DNA from: Bacteroidota bacterium
GTDB taxonomy: Bacteria; Bacteroidota; Bacteroidia; Bacteroidales; FEN-979
Direction of reading: 5' to 3'
Assembly: GCA_026391805.1 (NCBI GenBank)
Contig: JAPLDJ010000012.1
Span: 135,268-199,267 of the forward strand
DNA length: 64,000 nt
Each line of letters begins with the position of its first letter. Position 1 is the first letter of the stretch. A model generated the notes under the pieces. That model ran no database searches, had not been told where the DNA came from, and was given only the letters and a program-made list of their open reading frames with translations. Below, in pieces: positions 34,006 to 41,703 of this stretch. The position numbers were made by a program, and so were the translations under genes.

Positions 34006-34866
34006 ATGAACGTACAGGACTTTTTCAGAATATCGGTGGTGATCTTCACCGTTTCAAACCTGGTGGCCATGGGCCTCGAGAGCAACCCGAGGGAAGCGAT
34101 CAGGACGCTGAGGAGCACCCGGTTCATCGTGCTGACCCTTGCCTGGGGCTGGGTTGCAGGGCCTGCCCTCGCCTGGCTGATCACCAGGATCATTCCAATG
34201 CAGGAGTCACAGGCAGCAGGATTCATTCTCGCCAGCATGGCGCCTACCGCTCCATTCTATCCCCTGGTAGTGAGAAGAGCCCACGGCGACATGGACTTCG
34301 CTGCTGCCTTAATACTGCTGGCTACAGTCGGTACGGTGGCATTCATGCCAATTATGGTGCCGCTGATGAACAAGGGGCTCACGGTGAACGCATGGGCGAT
34401 CGCTAAACCACTCCTCATCATGGTGCTGCTGCCGCTTATGACCGGACTTGTCCTCCGGCTTTACAATCCGTCTTTTGCAGACAAGCTTTTCCCGTTCATT
34501 AAGCAGACCGGCATCCTGTTCACGCTTATCATCGCCGTGTTTATAGTGGCTCTCTACGGAAGAGAAATGCTCAGCGCAATGGGCAGCTATGCCGTCGGCG
34601 CAGAGGCCTTGTTCCTCATTATAATGACCATCGCATCGTATAAGATAGGATTCGGCCTGAAACAGAAACAGCGGAGCGCGATGTCGCTGGGAATGTGCAC
34701 GCGCAATATCGCTGCGGTGTTCGGCGTGTACCTAGCCATCCCCAACCCGGACCCGGGACTGTTTGTAATGCTCGTGCTGGTGGTCACGCTGACAGGGATT
34801 ATCTCGTTCGTTTCAGCAATCATATTTGCGCGCAATGCCGGCATTCCGGCAGTGGTTGCAGAATGA
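34006..34866 (+). CDS. BASS-family (bile acid:sodium symporter-like) transporter
   Basis: The 286-residue protein has about nine helices and the core motif SLGMCTRNIAAVFG, which matches the conserved discontinuous helix of the bile acid:sodium symporter family, plus GFILASMAPTAPFYPLVV early on. Bacterial members transport organic anions, including some sulfur-containing acids, by sodium coupling. It lies at the end of the group of sulfur-related and transport genes and might carry the organosulfur substrate or product, which is inference. The next gene is on the opposite strand. Confidence 0.82.
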   Translation: MNVQDFFRISVVIFTVSNLVAMGLESNPREAIRTLRSTRFIVLTLAWGWVAGPALAWLITRIIPMQESQAAGFILASMAPTAPFYPLVVRRAHGDMDFAAALILLATVGTVAFMPIMVPLMNKGLTVNAWAIAKPLLIMVLLPLMTGLVLRLYNPSFADKLFPFIKQTGILFTLIIAVFIVALYGREMLSAMGSYAVGAEALFLIIMTIASYKIGFGLKQKQRSAMSLGMCTRNIAAVFGVYLAIPNPDPGLFVMLVLVVTLTGIISFVSAIIFARNAGIPAVVAE

Positions 34867-34905
34867 TAAGAAGTTCTGATCTCCCCTGCCCTGCAGCCGG
34901 GGCTC

Positions 34906-35646
34906 TTAATCCCCGAAGGTGTATATATATCCTACCGAAAACCCGAAACAGCGGTTGTAGCGCGCATAATAGTTTTCGCCCTTTTCATATGGGTTCTGAA
35001 CATCGAGGAATCCAAAGCTATACCGTAAATCCAGGTAAATGTCACCGGGTCCAACCTTATAAGACGGTTCAACCCCAATGGTCAGGCCAACATCAAGCCG
35101 TTTCAGATGTTTTTGATCATCACCGTTTTGAGGCTCCTGCTCAAATGATACGGATCTGCTGAAAGAAGGATTGAGGTTCTCCATGTTGCTTGTCCCTTTA
35201 TCCCTGCCAGCCAGGCCGACAGAAATGTATGGTCCCAGCAGTCCGTAAATCTTAAAATCCCCGATCTCTGAGCCGGCTTTGAAAAGTATCGGGATCGTCA
35301 GGTAGGTAACGCCGATGGTGTATACACCTTTGAATTCACCATCAGGAGTAGGTGAAGTTACAGTATATTTTTCCCCTTCACGGTCAAATACGATTTCAGT
35401 CTGAAGCCCGATGTATTTATTGAAGGAATAAGCACCCATGATCCCTAACCGGAAACCTACATGGGGGTTGCGTTTCACTGTTGCCCCGGCAGCTTCGGCT
35501 TCAGATTTAACCTTCGAGAAATTCGAATAGGATGAAAAGTCCATTCCTAACACATCACCAACCGAAAAATTCTGACTGAAGGATGAAACCGTACCCCAAA
35601 GGAACACCGTTAAGAGTATGGCGTTAAGCAGAATTTGTTTTTTCAT
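34906..35646 (-). CDS. outer membrane beta-barrel (porin-like) protein
   Basis: I start at the ATG at 35646, giving 246 residues with signal peptide MKKQILLNAILLTVFLWG ending at FSQN. The rest has PorT/OmpA-like strands: NPHVGFRLGIMGAYSFNKYI, YTIGVTYLTIPILFKAGS, KIYGLLGPYISVGLAG and DVGLTIGVEPSYKVG, ending YNRCFGFSVGYIYTFGD. This is the small outer membrane barrel type common in Bacteroidota. The longer frame to 35781 adds 45 cysteine-rich residues without sense. Function is unknown. Confidence 0.82.
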   Translation of the reverse strand: MKKQILLNAILLTVFLWGTVSSFSQNFSVGDVLGMDFSSYSNFSKVKSEAEAAGATVKRNPHVGFRLGIMGAYSFNKYIGLQTEIVFDREGEKYTVTSPTPDGEFKGVYTIGVTYLTIPILFKAGSEIGDFKIYGLLGPYISVGLAGRDKGTSNMENLNPSFSRSVSFEQEPQNGDDQKHLKRLDVGLTIGVEPSYKVGPGDIYLDLRYSFGFLDVQNPYEKGENYYARYNRCFGFSVGYIYTFGD

Positions 35647-35794
35647 GATGCCTGGTTTTTGGTTCATATAAGGGAGGATTTCATGTTGCCGGTAACAGAT
35701 AACTGAATAAAAGGTAAACTTCTGCACAACGGGATAAATATAATAAAAACAACTCATCCCGCAGCAAAAAATATTAAACACCTCACCATGGCTC

Positions 35795-35814
35795 CCTGCC
35801 TGGCGGCAAGGCAG
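35795..35814. repeat. CCTGCCTG-type palindrome variant
   Basis: CCTGCCTGGCGGCAAGGCAG is a degenerate copy of the 20-bp palindrome seen at 41362-41381. The 294-bp gap around it (35647-35940) shows no gene. Confidence 0.55.
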
Positions 35815-35940
35815 ACTCTCCTGAAGGAGTGGGGGAAATGAGTTTTGGGTAATTAAATAATTCGATAATTCGGCAATTATTCATTACTCATTTTCAGGCA
35901 TTTATAACTATTAATTCCGTTGAGTCCTCAGAGATTAAAG

Positions 35941-37488
35941 CTATTGTTTTATGAACTTCCCTACCTGCACCGTCCTTTCACCCGTCAGTCGCACAAAGTA
36001 AACCCCGCTTGACAGACTGCTGATGTCAATTTGTGTTTTGGGTCCGGTGATCTGGATGTAGATGAGTTCCTGACCGTTCAGGTTCAAGATGGAGAAGGAG
36101 CCTTTGATGAGAGTTTCGATGGTGATTTTATCCGAAGATGGATTGGGATAAACAGTAATACTTTTCTCTTGCACTTTCAGGTTAGTGATTCCAACAACGG
36201 TATGAGAATAATAGTAGGTGCTATCACCACGTATTATCTTAATGCCTGCGCTATTCCAACTTTTACCTGTACTGCTTATTTTAAAATTGTTGGCATCATA
36301 TGTTTCGCTAGTTATCTCTGCATTCACCCACGTACTGATGTCCCATCTTTGTCCTAGCCAACTTGTACAATTATTGTTGGCATCATATGTATAATCCCAT
36401 TTCCAGTAATTCACCCAAGAGTTTAGGTTCCAGGCTTTCGTTAAACCACTTATGACATTATGGTTTGGATCGTAGGTAGAGGTGGTTTCATAGTTATTTA
36501 CCCACACATTGCTGCCCCAGGTTTGGTATAATTCAATTGATTTATTGTTGTTTGCATCATAGGTATAAATATATTGCGAGTTATTATCCCAGGCGCTTCC
36601 ACTATTATTCCAGGTTTGGTATAAATCACTTAGCTTATTATTGTTGGCATCATAGGTATAGAGGTGTTGATTGGAATTCCCCCAGAGGGTAGTACTGCTA
36701 TTCCAGTGTTGATGTAAATCAATTACCCTATTATTGTTGGCATCATAGGTATAAAAATTCTGTGCATAATTTCCCCAAACGGCACCCGAACCACCGGTTT
36801 CGAATAATTCACTTAACCTGTTATTGTTGGCGTCATAGGTATAGGTGTGTCTTTCTTCATATAACCAGGTACTGACGCTCCAGGTATAGTATATGTCACT
36901 TGTCATATTATTGTTTGCATCGTAAGAATAAGTGATTTGATGCCAATTCACCCAGCCATTGTTCAACCAGACCTGCCATAATTCACTTAACTTGTTATTG
37001 TTGGCATCGTAGGTATAGGTATATGAGTGGGAATTCACCCAGATACTTCCGTTCCATTCTTGAAAAAACGAATTTATCTGATTATGGTTGGCATCATAAG
37101 TATAGGTGTATTTGTCTAAATTCAACCAGGTAGTTCCGTCCATAAATTGTTGTGTCAAACCTATCAGATTATTATTGGCATCGTAAACCATATTAATGTC
37201 TCTGACACGAACTCCCCATGCAGATGTAAGCGTATCCCATTGCCAACCGTAGACGCTATCAATTATTTGGACAAATGAGTATTGATCAGGCCCCGGGTAT
37301 TTGAGAGGAAGTCCTGGACTCTTTTCCAGGGAGGTTCCCGGAGTTTTCATACCTTCAATCCAATTCCCATCAGATAATTTTTCAATCCCATTTGATGTTG
37401 GATGCACCATTTTAGTGATTTGCAGGTTGTTTTGTGCAAGAACATTCACTGATAATGTTAGAATTGCAAAAAGTATTGCTTTTTTCAT
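35941..37488 (-). CDS. T9SS-exported protein with YTYDANNN repeats
   Basis: The 515-residue protein has a signal peptide, about twelve tandem repeats of 22 to 30 residues centred on YTYDANNNKLSELYQTW, and a C-terminal type A sorting domain (VYPNPSSDKITIET to SGVYFVRLTGERTVQVGKFI). The repeats resemble YD/RHS units with a fixed Asp-Ala-Asn-Asn-Asn turn, which could bind calcium. The coding DNA is correspondingly repetitive: a TTATTGTTGGCATCATAGG motif recurs through 36280-37190. It should be secreted and attached to the cell surface. Repeat number is likely to vary between strains. Confidence 0.85.
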   Translation of the reverse strand: MKKAILFAILTLSVNVLAQNNLQITKMVHPTSNGIEKLSDGNWIEGMKTPGTSLEKSPGLPLKYPGPDQYSFVQIIDSVYGWQWDTLTSAWGVRVRDINMVYDANNNLIGLTQQFMDGTTWLNLDKYTYTYDANHNQINSFFQEWNGSIWVNSHSYTYTYDANNNKLSELWQVWLNNGWVNWHQITYSYDANNNMTSDIYYTWSVSTWLYEERHTYTYDANNNRLSELFETGGSGAVWGNYAQNFYTYDANNNRVIDLHQHWNSSTTLWGNSNQHLYTYDANNNKLSDLYQTWNNSGSAWDNNSQYIYTYDANNNKSIELYQTWGSNVWVNNYETTSTYDPNHNVISGLTKAWNLNSWVNYWKWDYTYDANNNCTSWLGQRWDISTWVNAEITSETYDANNFKISSTGKSWNSAGIKIIRGDSTYYYSHTVVGITNLKVQEKSITVYPNPSSDKITIETLIKGSFSILNLNGQELIYIQITGPKTQIDISSLSSGVYFVRLTGERTVQVGKFIKQ

Positions 37489-37599
37489 CTTATAAAAATT
37501 TTAACTCACCTGTCATAAGGCTTATCGGTAACGCCCCGTTTTTTGGAGTGGTTTCCGGACTCCACTTTTATATTAATCAATGGATTTATTTCGCTGGAT

Positions 37600-39243
37600 C
37601 TATTCCTTAATGAACCTCCCCACCTCCACCGTCTTATCATTTTTCAGTCGCACAAAGTAAACCCCACTGGACAGACCGGTAATGTCAATTTGTATTTTGG
37701 GCTCGGTGACCTGGATGTTGATGAGTTCCTGACCATTAAGGTTCAAGATGGAAAAGGAGCCTTTGGTGAGAGTTTCGACGGTTAGAATGTCCTTTGCCGG
37801 ATTGGGAAAAACCGAAATGTTTAATGGATTGCTCAACTCAATCATTCCGGTAGTGCTGCTTTCTAATTTTGCAAGAAAGATATCACCCCCCCCACCCGTA
37901 TTTGTCAATGTAGTGGAGCCAAAAGTAATGGTGGAACTATAATACGATCCTGCCACATATGGAATTCCCCAAGCATCCAACGCAACAGACCAAGCACAAT
38001 CTCCAGCCGTTCCCCCTGTGCTTATTGCCCAGAGACCATTTCCACTGGCATCATATTTCGCAAGAAACATATCAGCCATTCCATTATTTGATAAAGTAGT
38101 GGAGCCAAAGGTAATGGTGGGACTTACAAAATCTCCTGCCACATATGGATTCCCCGAAGCATCCACAGTAACGGACATGGGAAAATCATCAGCCGTACCC
38201 CCTGCGCTTTTTGCCCAGAGCACATTTCCATTGGCATCGTACTTTACAAGAAACATATCATTATTGCCCGCATTCGTAAGTGTAGAGGTACCAAAGGTAA
38301 TGGTGGGACTATCAAACCATCCTGTCACAAAAGAATTCCCCGAAGCATCCACCGCAACGGAAAGTGAATAATCATCGGTAGTTCCCCCTGCGCCTTTTGC
38401 CCAGAGCACATTTCCATTGGCATCGTACTTTACAAGAAACATATCATTATTACCTACATTCGTTAAAGTAATGGTTCCAAATGTAATGGTGGGGCTATCA
38501 AACCATCCTGCCACATAAGGATTCCCCGAAGCATCCACCGCAACGGTATATCCACCATCAGGAGCAGTTCCCACTGCACATTTTGCCCAGAGCACATTTC
38601 CGTTGGCATCGTATTTCGTAAGAAAAAAATCTTCACTGCCTGTATTCGTCAAAGTAGTGGATCCAAAGGTAATGGCGGGGCTCTTAAAAAATCCGGTCAC
38701 ATAAGCATTCCCCGAAACATCCACCGCCACGGCATATGCATAATCATTACCCCCTCCCCCTGCGCTTTTTGCCCAAAGCACATTTCCATTGGCATCGTAT
38801 TTTACAAGAAAAATATTATAACAATCCAAACCACCCGCATTCGTCAGTGTAAAGGAGCCAAAAGTAATCGTAGGACTGGTAAACCTTCCGGCCACATAAG
38901 CATTTCCCGAAGCATCCACCGCAATGGAATGCGCATAATCACTAACAGTTCCCACTGCGCTTTTTGCCCACAGCACATCTCCGCCGGCATCGTACTTCAC
39001 AAGAAATACATCTTCACCGCCTGTATTTGTCAATGTATAAGAGCCAAAGGTAATGGTGGGACTTTTAAACCATCCTGCCATATAAGGATTCCCCGAAGCA
39101 TCCACTGCGACGGATTGTGGAATATCGTTATCAGTTCCTCCTGCGCCTTTTGCCCAGAGCCAATCAGGCGTTTGGGCATAGGATAAATTGCTGAAAAAAC
39201 ATAAAGAACTGATTACTGCGGAAAGTAACATCAATTTTTTCAT
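37600..39243 (-). CDS. T9SS-exported protein with seven SBBP-type repeats
   Basis: This 547-residue protein has a signal peptide and seven repeats of about 62 residues, each reading LWAKSAGG, then VDASGNPYVAG, then SPTITFGSTTLTN and FLVKYDANGNV. These are seven-bladed-propeller-like SBBP repeats. The C-terminus is a type A sorting domain (VFPNPAKDILTVET to VGRFIKE), nearly identical at DNA level to that of the gene at 35941. It should be a surface or secreted protein, possibly binding a ligand. The perfect seven repeats suggest one closed propeller. Confidence 0.87.
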   Translation of the reverse strand: MKKLMLLSAVISSLCFFSNLSYAQTPDWLWAKGAGGTDNDIPQSVAVDASGNPYMAGWFKSPTITFGSYTLTNTGGEDVFLVKYDAGGDVLWAKSAVGTVSDYAHSIAVDASGNAYVAGRFTSPTITFGSFTLTNAGGLDCYNIFLVKYDANGNVLWAKSAGGGGNDYAYAVAVDVSGNAYVTGFFKSPAITFGSTTLTNTGSEDFFLTKYDANGNVLWAKCAVGTAPDGGYTVAVDASGNPYVAGWFDSPTITFGTITLTNVGNNDMFLVKYDANGNVLWAKGAGGTTDDYSLSVAVDASGNSFVTGWFDSPTITFGTSTLTNAGNNDMFLVKYDANGNVLWAKSAGGTADDFPMSVTVDASGNPYVAGDFVSPTITFGSTTLSNNGMADMFLAKYDASGNGLWAISTGGTAGDCAWSVALDAWGIPYVAGSYYSSTITFGSTTLTNTGGGGDIFLAKLESSTTGMIELSNPLNISVFPNPAKDILTVETLTKGSFSILNLNGQELINIQVTEPKIQIDITGLSSGVYFVRLKNDKTVEVGRFIKE

Positions 39244-39448
39244 AATAGGTTTTTATTAGGGATGGAAAAATATGCATAATTTTTTCATAAACCTAATAAT
39301 ATAAGTAATATTAATATATTTCTGCATAATTTTTTGTAAGATTAGAATTAGGGTTACATTATTTTCATTTGAATTAATAATGATCCTGAGGCCAAGTCAG
39401 CGACGAAAGCTTGCTGTGGAACTAAAAGAGAGATGATTAATGCCGGGG

Positions 39449-39477
39449 GTTGCTTCGTCGATTCGCTCCTCGCAATG
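39449..39477 (+). repeat. TTGCTTCG...CGCAATG dispersed repeat, copy a
   Basis: The unit begins GTTGCTTCGTCG and ends CTCCTCGCAATG. Other copies lie at 39546, 39600, 50742, 50809, 56028 and 56086. The outer ends are conserved and the middle varies. Confidence 0.7.
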
Positions 39478-39545
39478 TTAAATAACGAAAGGCGATGTCG
39501 CGAAATTTGAAAAGTAAAAAAGATGGGGGATAAAATCTTCTATTT

Positions 39546-39575
39546 CATTGCGAAGCACGAAGTGCTGAAGCAATC
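39546..39575 (-). repeat. TTGCTTCG...CGCAATG dispersed repeat, copy b
   Basis: The unit reads on the minus strand, GATTGCTTCAGC...TTCGCAATG, with the internal inverted repeat AGCAC/GTGCT. Confidence 0.65.
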
Positions 39576-39599
39576 TCCTTTTCTTATGACCGCCCTTGT

Positions 39600-39636
39600 C
39601 ATTGCGAGTCCCGATTTTTTTCGGGACGAAGCAACC
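39600..39636 (-). repeat. TTGCTTCG...CGCAATG dispersed repeat, copy c
   Basis: On the minus strand it reads GGTTGCTTCG...CTCGCAATG, with the centre a perfect inverted repeat GTCCCGA/TCGGGAC around a T run. Confidence 0.68.
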
Positions 39637-39654
39637 GCCCTGCCTTGTCCACCT

Positions 39655-39791
39655 TTTTCACCACATCAGACACATTAGGACACAATAGGATGTACAATTT
39701 TTTTCGTGGTCCTTCGTCTCTTCTTCATGGATTTTCGTGTAACAAGTTTTTCACCACAGATTATCACAGAAACAGACAGATTTGTCACAGA
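39655..39791. repeat. second copy of the composite TTCGTGGA/CACAGATT repeat
   Basis: TTTTTCACCACATCAGACAC, then TTTTTTCGTGGTCCTTCGTC, then TTTTTCACCACAGATTATCA follow one another as at 13787-13925. The gap 39244-40167 has no convincing gene. Its remaining parts are an A+T-rich start (39244-39400) and the candidate structured RNA below. Confidence 0.68.
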
Positions 39792-39841
39792 TAGTATTTA
39801 ACTAAATTCCCTCATTTATCAGTTTTGCTGATTAAAAGTTA

Positions 39842-39955
39842 TAAATTTGTACCGTGTTCTTAGAAACACAAAAAGAGTAGCCTGGATGGTAACAAGAGGG
39901 AGGTTTGAACAGCCTTGTGGTAGTCTCGTATGTTATCCTGGCCATTCTTTCTTTA
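39842..39955 (+). ncRNA. candidate small structured RNA (weak)
   Basis: A -7-like TAAATTTG at 39842 is followed by GTGTT/AACAC and by the imperfect long-range pairing of GCCTGGATGGTAAC (39880-39893) with GTTATCCTGGC (39932-39942). The enclosed 40 bases could fold further. No family is recognised and the -33 element is not correctly placed (TTTG 14 bp upstream). The frame open through it (39847-40044) looks non-coding. Confidence 0.2.
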
Positions 39956-40167
39956 TCGCCCTGTCTTACCCTAAAACTGCCAATTTTTCACCTGCTTTTC
40001 CTTCACTGATCCTTCGTCGATCCTTCGTCATGCGTTCTTCGTAGCTTAGTCCACAGTTTTTTGACCGGTTTGTGCCAGTTTGTCATAATTATTGGATGAA
40101 TAATGCCGGGAAATGCGTAATTATGTAATTCGATAATTCTGTAATTAATCACTTTAAAAAAGATCCT

Positions 40168-40896
40168 ATGAAAAAAATTTTCACGACCATTTTTACACTT
40201 TTGGCTGTGATAATGATTTTATCCGGTTGCCAGAAGTCGACGGAAGAGGGATTTAATTCTGCGAATGGCGATGTAGCAGAGAAATACCTTAAACGTTTAG
40301 AAATCAGCTCAAGTGTTTCCTCTGAAAATGTAACCATTTATGTTAACTATGACAACCAAAACCGTGTAAGCAGTGTGACAGATGGCACTGTATCTCATTT
40401 TTTCACGTACAATTCAAATAACAGCCTGGTTTCGGTAACTGATGAGGGAGAGACGTTAAACGTCAGTGACCTTTATCAATCGCCGTATGATGCTTTTGAA
40501 ACCGGGAATGTCCTGGATTATGATAATAAAGGGAATCCGGTAAGAATTGAATGGTTTGAAGATGGCTATTATGCGGATCCCCTGGTTGGGGAGATCACGT
40601 ATGATCCGAATCCAAATCCTTTTTTTTACACACTTAAGGCAGCAAAAATCATTGATGTCATGGATCGTGTGAGTTTAAATTTCGGGGTACATGGACAATC
40701 TATCATTAAAGCCCGGCAGCTATTACCCTACAATAATATCAATGGTATTATATTCAAGGATTTATCGGGTAACACGAAATATGAGGTTCACATCTCCTAC
40801 ACGTATGATGCAGACAAGTACCCGGTATCTGCTGTTGCAAATGCACAATCTACGGATGATTCCCGTGTTTATGAAGCACATTATTTTTACAGGTAA
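40168..40896 (+). CDS. lipoprotein with YD-like sequence
   Basis: The 242-residue product has a lipoprotein signal ending ILSGCQ (Cys21). The mature part includes YVNYDNQNRVSSVTDGTVS, FFTYNSNNSLVSVTDE and VHISYTYDADKYPVSAVAN, which resembles the single-copy YD-type repeats of Bacteroidota lipoproteins (DUF4595-like). It is likely anchored on the outer membrane. It is isolated, with repeat DNA on both sides, and its function is unknown. Confidence 0.75.
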   Translation: MKKIFTTIFTLLAVIMILSGCQKSTEEGFNSANGDVAEKYLKRLEISSSVSSENVTIYVNYDNQNRVSSVTDGTVSHFFTYNSNNSLVSVTDEGETLNVSDLYQSPYDAFETGNVLDYDNKGNPVRIEWFEDGYYADPLVGEITYDPNPNPFFYTLKAAKIIDVMDRVSLNFGVHGQSIIKARQLLPYNNINGIIFKDLSGNTKYEVHISYTYDADKYPVSAVANAQSTDDSRVYEAHYFYR

Positions 40897-40995
40897 TGAT
40901 CGGTATTCCCGCTGAGCGGTCCCGAAACTTCTGGCCGCTCGGCAAAGGGTTGTTTCGTCCAAAAAATCGGGACTACTGATGAACCACATTCCGGT

Positions 40996-41156
40996 GATCC
41001 CCATCGGGGATCCATTATTGTAAAAAAAAAGTTGACCAATATCATCTCATCCCCGGAGGGGATACATTATCCAGATATCCTATAATGAATTTCCTACGGA
41101 AATTTGATTATGGTTTTTCTCTTCCTAACTACAAAAATGGATTTCCTGCGGAAATC
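40996..41156. repeat. second hairpin array (four perfect hairpins)
   Basis: Perfect inverted repeats with 3-base loops lie at 40996-41012 (GATCCCC), 41049-41063 (ATCCCC), 41088-41104 (AATTTCC) and 41140-41156 (GATTTCC). The stems are 6 to 7 bp, and neighbouring pairs are similar, as in the array at 4112-4285. No gene is seen in the 351-bp gap 40897-41247. A weaker 9-bp hairpin (GCTGAGCGG/CCGCTCGGC) follows the lipoprotein gene near 40914 without a T run. Confidence 0.7.
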
Positions 41157-41247
41157 AAAGCTGAGTGCCGGATGCTCAACAGAAACATAAAAAAAATGCA
41201 AAATGACGAAGATTTCGCATTTTGCACTTCACATTTCACACTTGATC

Positions 41248-41324
41248 TGGTGACTCCGGAGGGATTCAAACCCCCAACCTTCTGATCCGTAGTCAGATGC
41301 TCTATTCAGTTGAGCTACGGAGCC
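41248..41324 (-). tRNA. tRNA-Arg (anticodon ACG)
   Basis: On the minus strand the 77-nt RNA begins GGCTCCGTAGCTCAACTGAA and ends CGGAGTCACCA, with CCA encoded. The acceptor stem GGCTCCG/CGGAGTC pairs fully with one G-T wobble. The anticodon stem TCTGA/TCAGA encloses CTACGGA, giving anticodon ACG, which reads CGU and, after inosine modification, CGC and CGA codons. The T-arm is GGGGG-TTTGAAT-CCCTC, with one G-T pair. Confidence 0.95.
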
Positions 41325-41341
41325 AATTTTTTCTATACCTA

Positions 41342-41403
41342 TGATCCGTAGTCAGATGCTCCCTGCCTGCCGGCAGGCAGGTATTCAGTTGAGCTACGGA
41401 GCC
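41342..41403 (-). pseudogene. partial tRNA-Arg copy interrupted by a palindrome
   Basis: Directly 5' of the tRNA gene (in tRNA orientation) lies a second copy of its first half: acceptor 5' strand, D-arm and most of the anticodon arm, identical base for base except for a 20-bp insertion at 41362-41381. It lacks the T-arm, 3' acceptor strand and CCA, so it cannot make a tRNA. Confidence 0.85.
41362..41381. repeat. 20-bp perfect palindrome inserted in the tRNA fragment
   Basis: CCTGCCTGCCGGCAGGCAGG is its own reverse complement. Compared with the intact tRNA gene it is a clean insertion between GATGCTC and TATTCAG. Variants occur at 31808-31827 and 35795-35814. Confidence 0.8.
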
Positions 41404-41479
41404 GGATTAACGGGGGCAAAGTTAGAACTTTTTTAAACGATGGCAAAATGAAATGCTGACTATGTTCCTCTAAGCGAAA

Positions 41480-41600
41480 AACACGTCATGAGTCATAAGA
41501 CATAAGACATACGACATACGCTACACGAAACACACACAACTTATGACGTATGACTTATTACTTGTATCGTGCATCGTGAACCGTGAATCGTGAACGGTGA
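41480..41600. repeat. ACATAAGACATACG and CGTGAATCGTGAAC low-complexity repeats
   Basis: Short drifting direct repeats (GTCATAAGACATAAGACATA, then CGTGAACCGTGAATCGTGAA) fill most of the gap before the ammonia-lyase promoter. The same type recurs at 57250-57295. Confidence 0.65.
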
Positions 41601-41606
41601 ACCGAA

Positions 41607-41637
41607 TTTTCTTTTTCCGAAAAAAAAACTACCTTTG
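41607..41637 (+). promoter_or_regulatory. promoter of the pigment cluster (TTTT-19-TACCTTTG)
   Basis: TACCTTTG at 41630-41637 matches the -7 consensus exactly and is preceded after 19 bp by TTTT at 41607-41610, one base from the -33 TTTG. It should drive the ammonia-lyase and the genes that follow. Confidence 0.6.
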
Positions 41638-41703
41638 CAGATTAACTACGTCCGGTCGAGGACGATGAATTGATTTTCCGGTTATTAGATAAAGGCAGGT
41701 GTG

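Noticed and set aside
36280-37190. CRISPR array
   Set aside because: The regularly spaced TTATTGTTGGCATCATAGG motif encodes the DANNN repeats of a protein on the minus strand, and the spacers are coding, so it is not an array.
39847-40044. 65-residue open frame as a gene
   Set aside because: It has no ribosome binding site, its composition is atypical and it overlaps repeat-like and structured DNA.
40911-40945. Terminator after the lipoprotein gene
   Set aside because: The hairpin GCTGAGCGG/CCGCTCGGC is plausible, but no T run follows.
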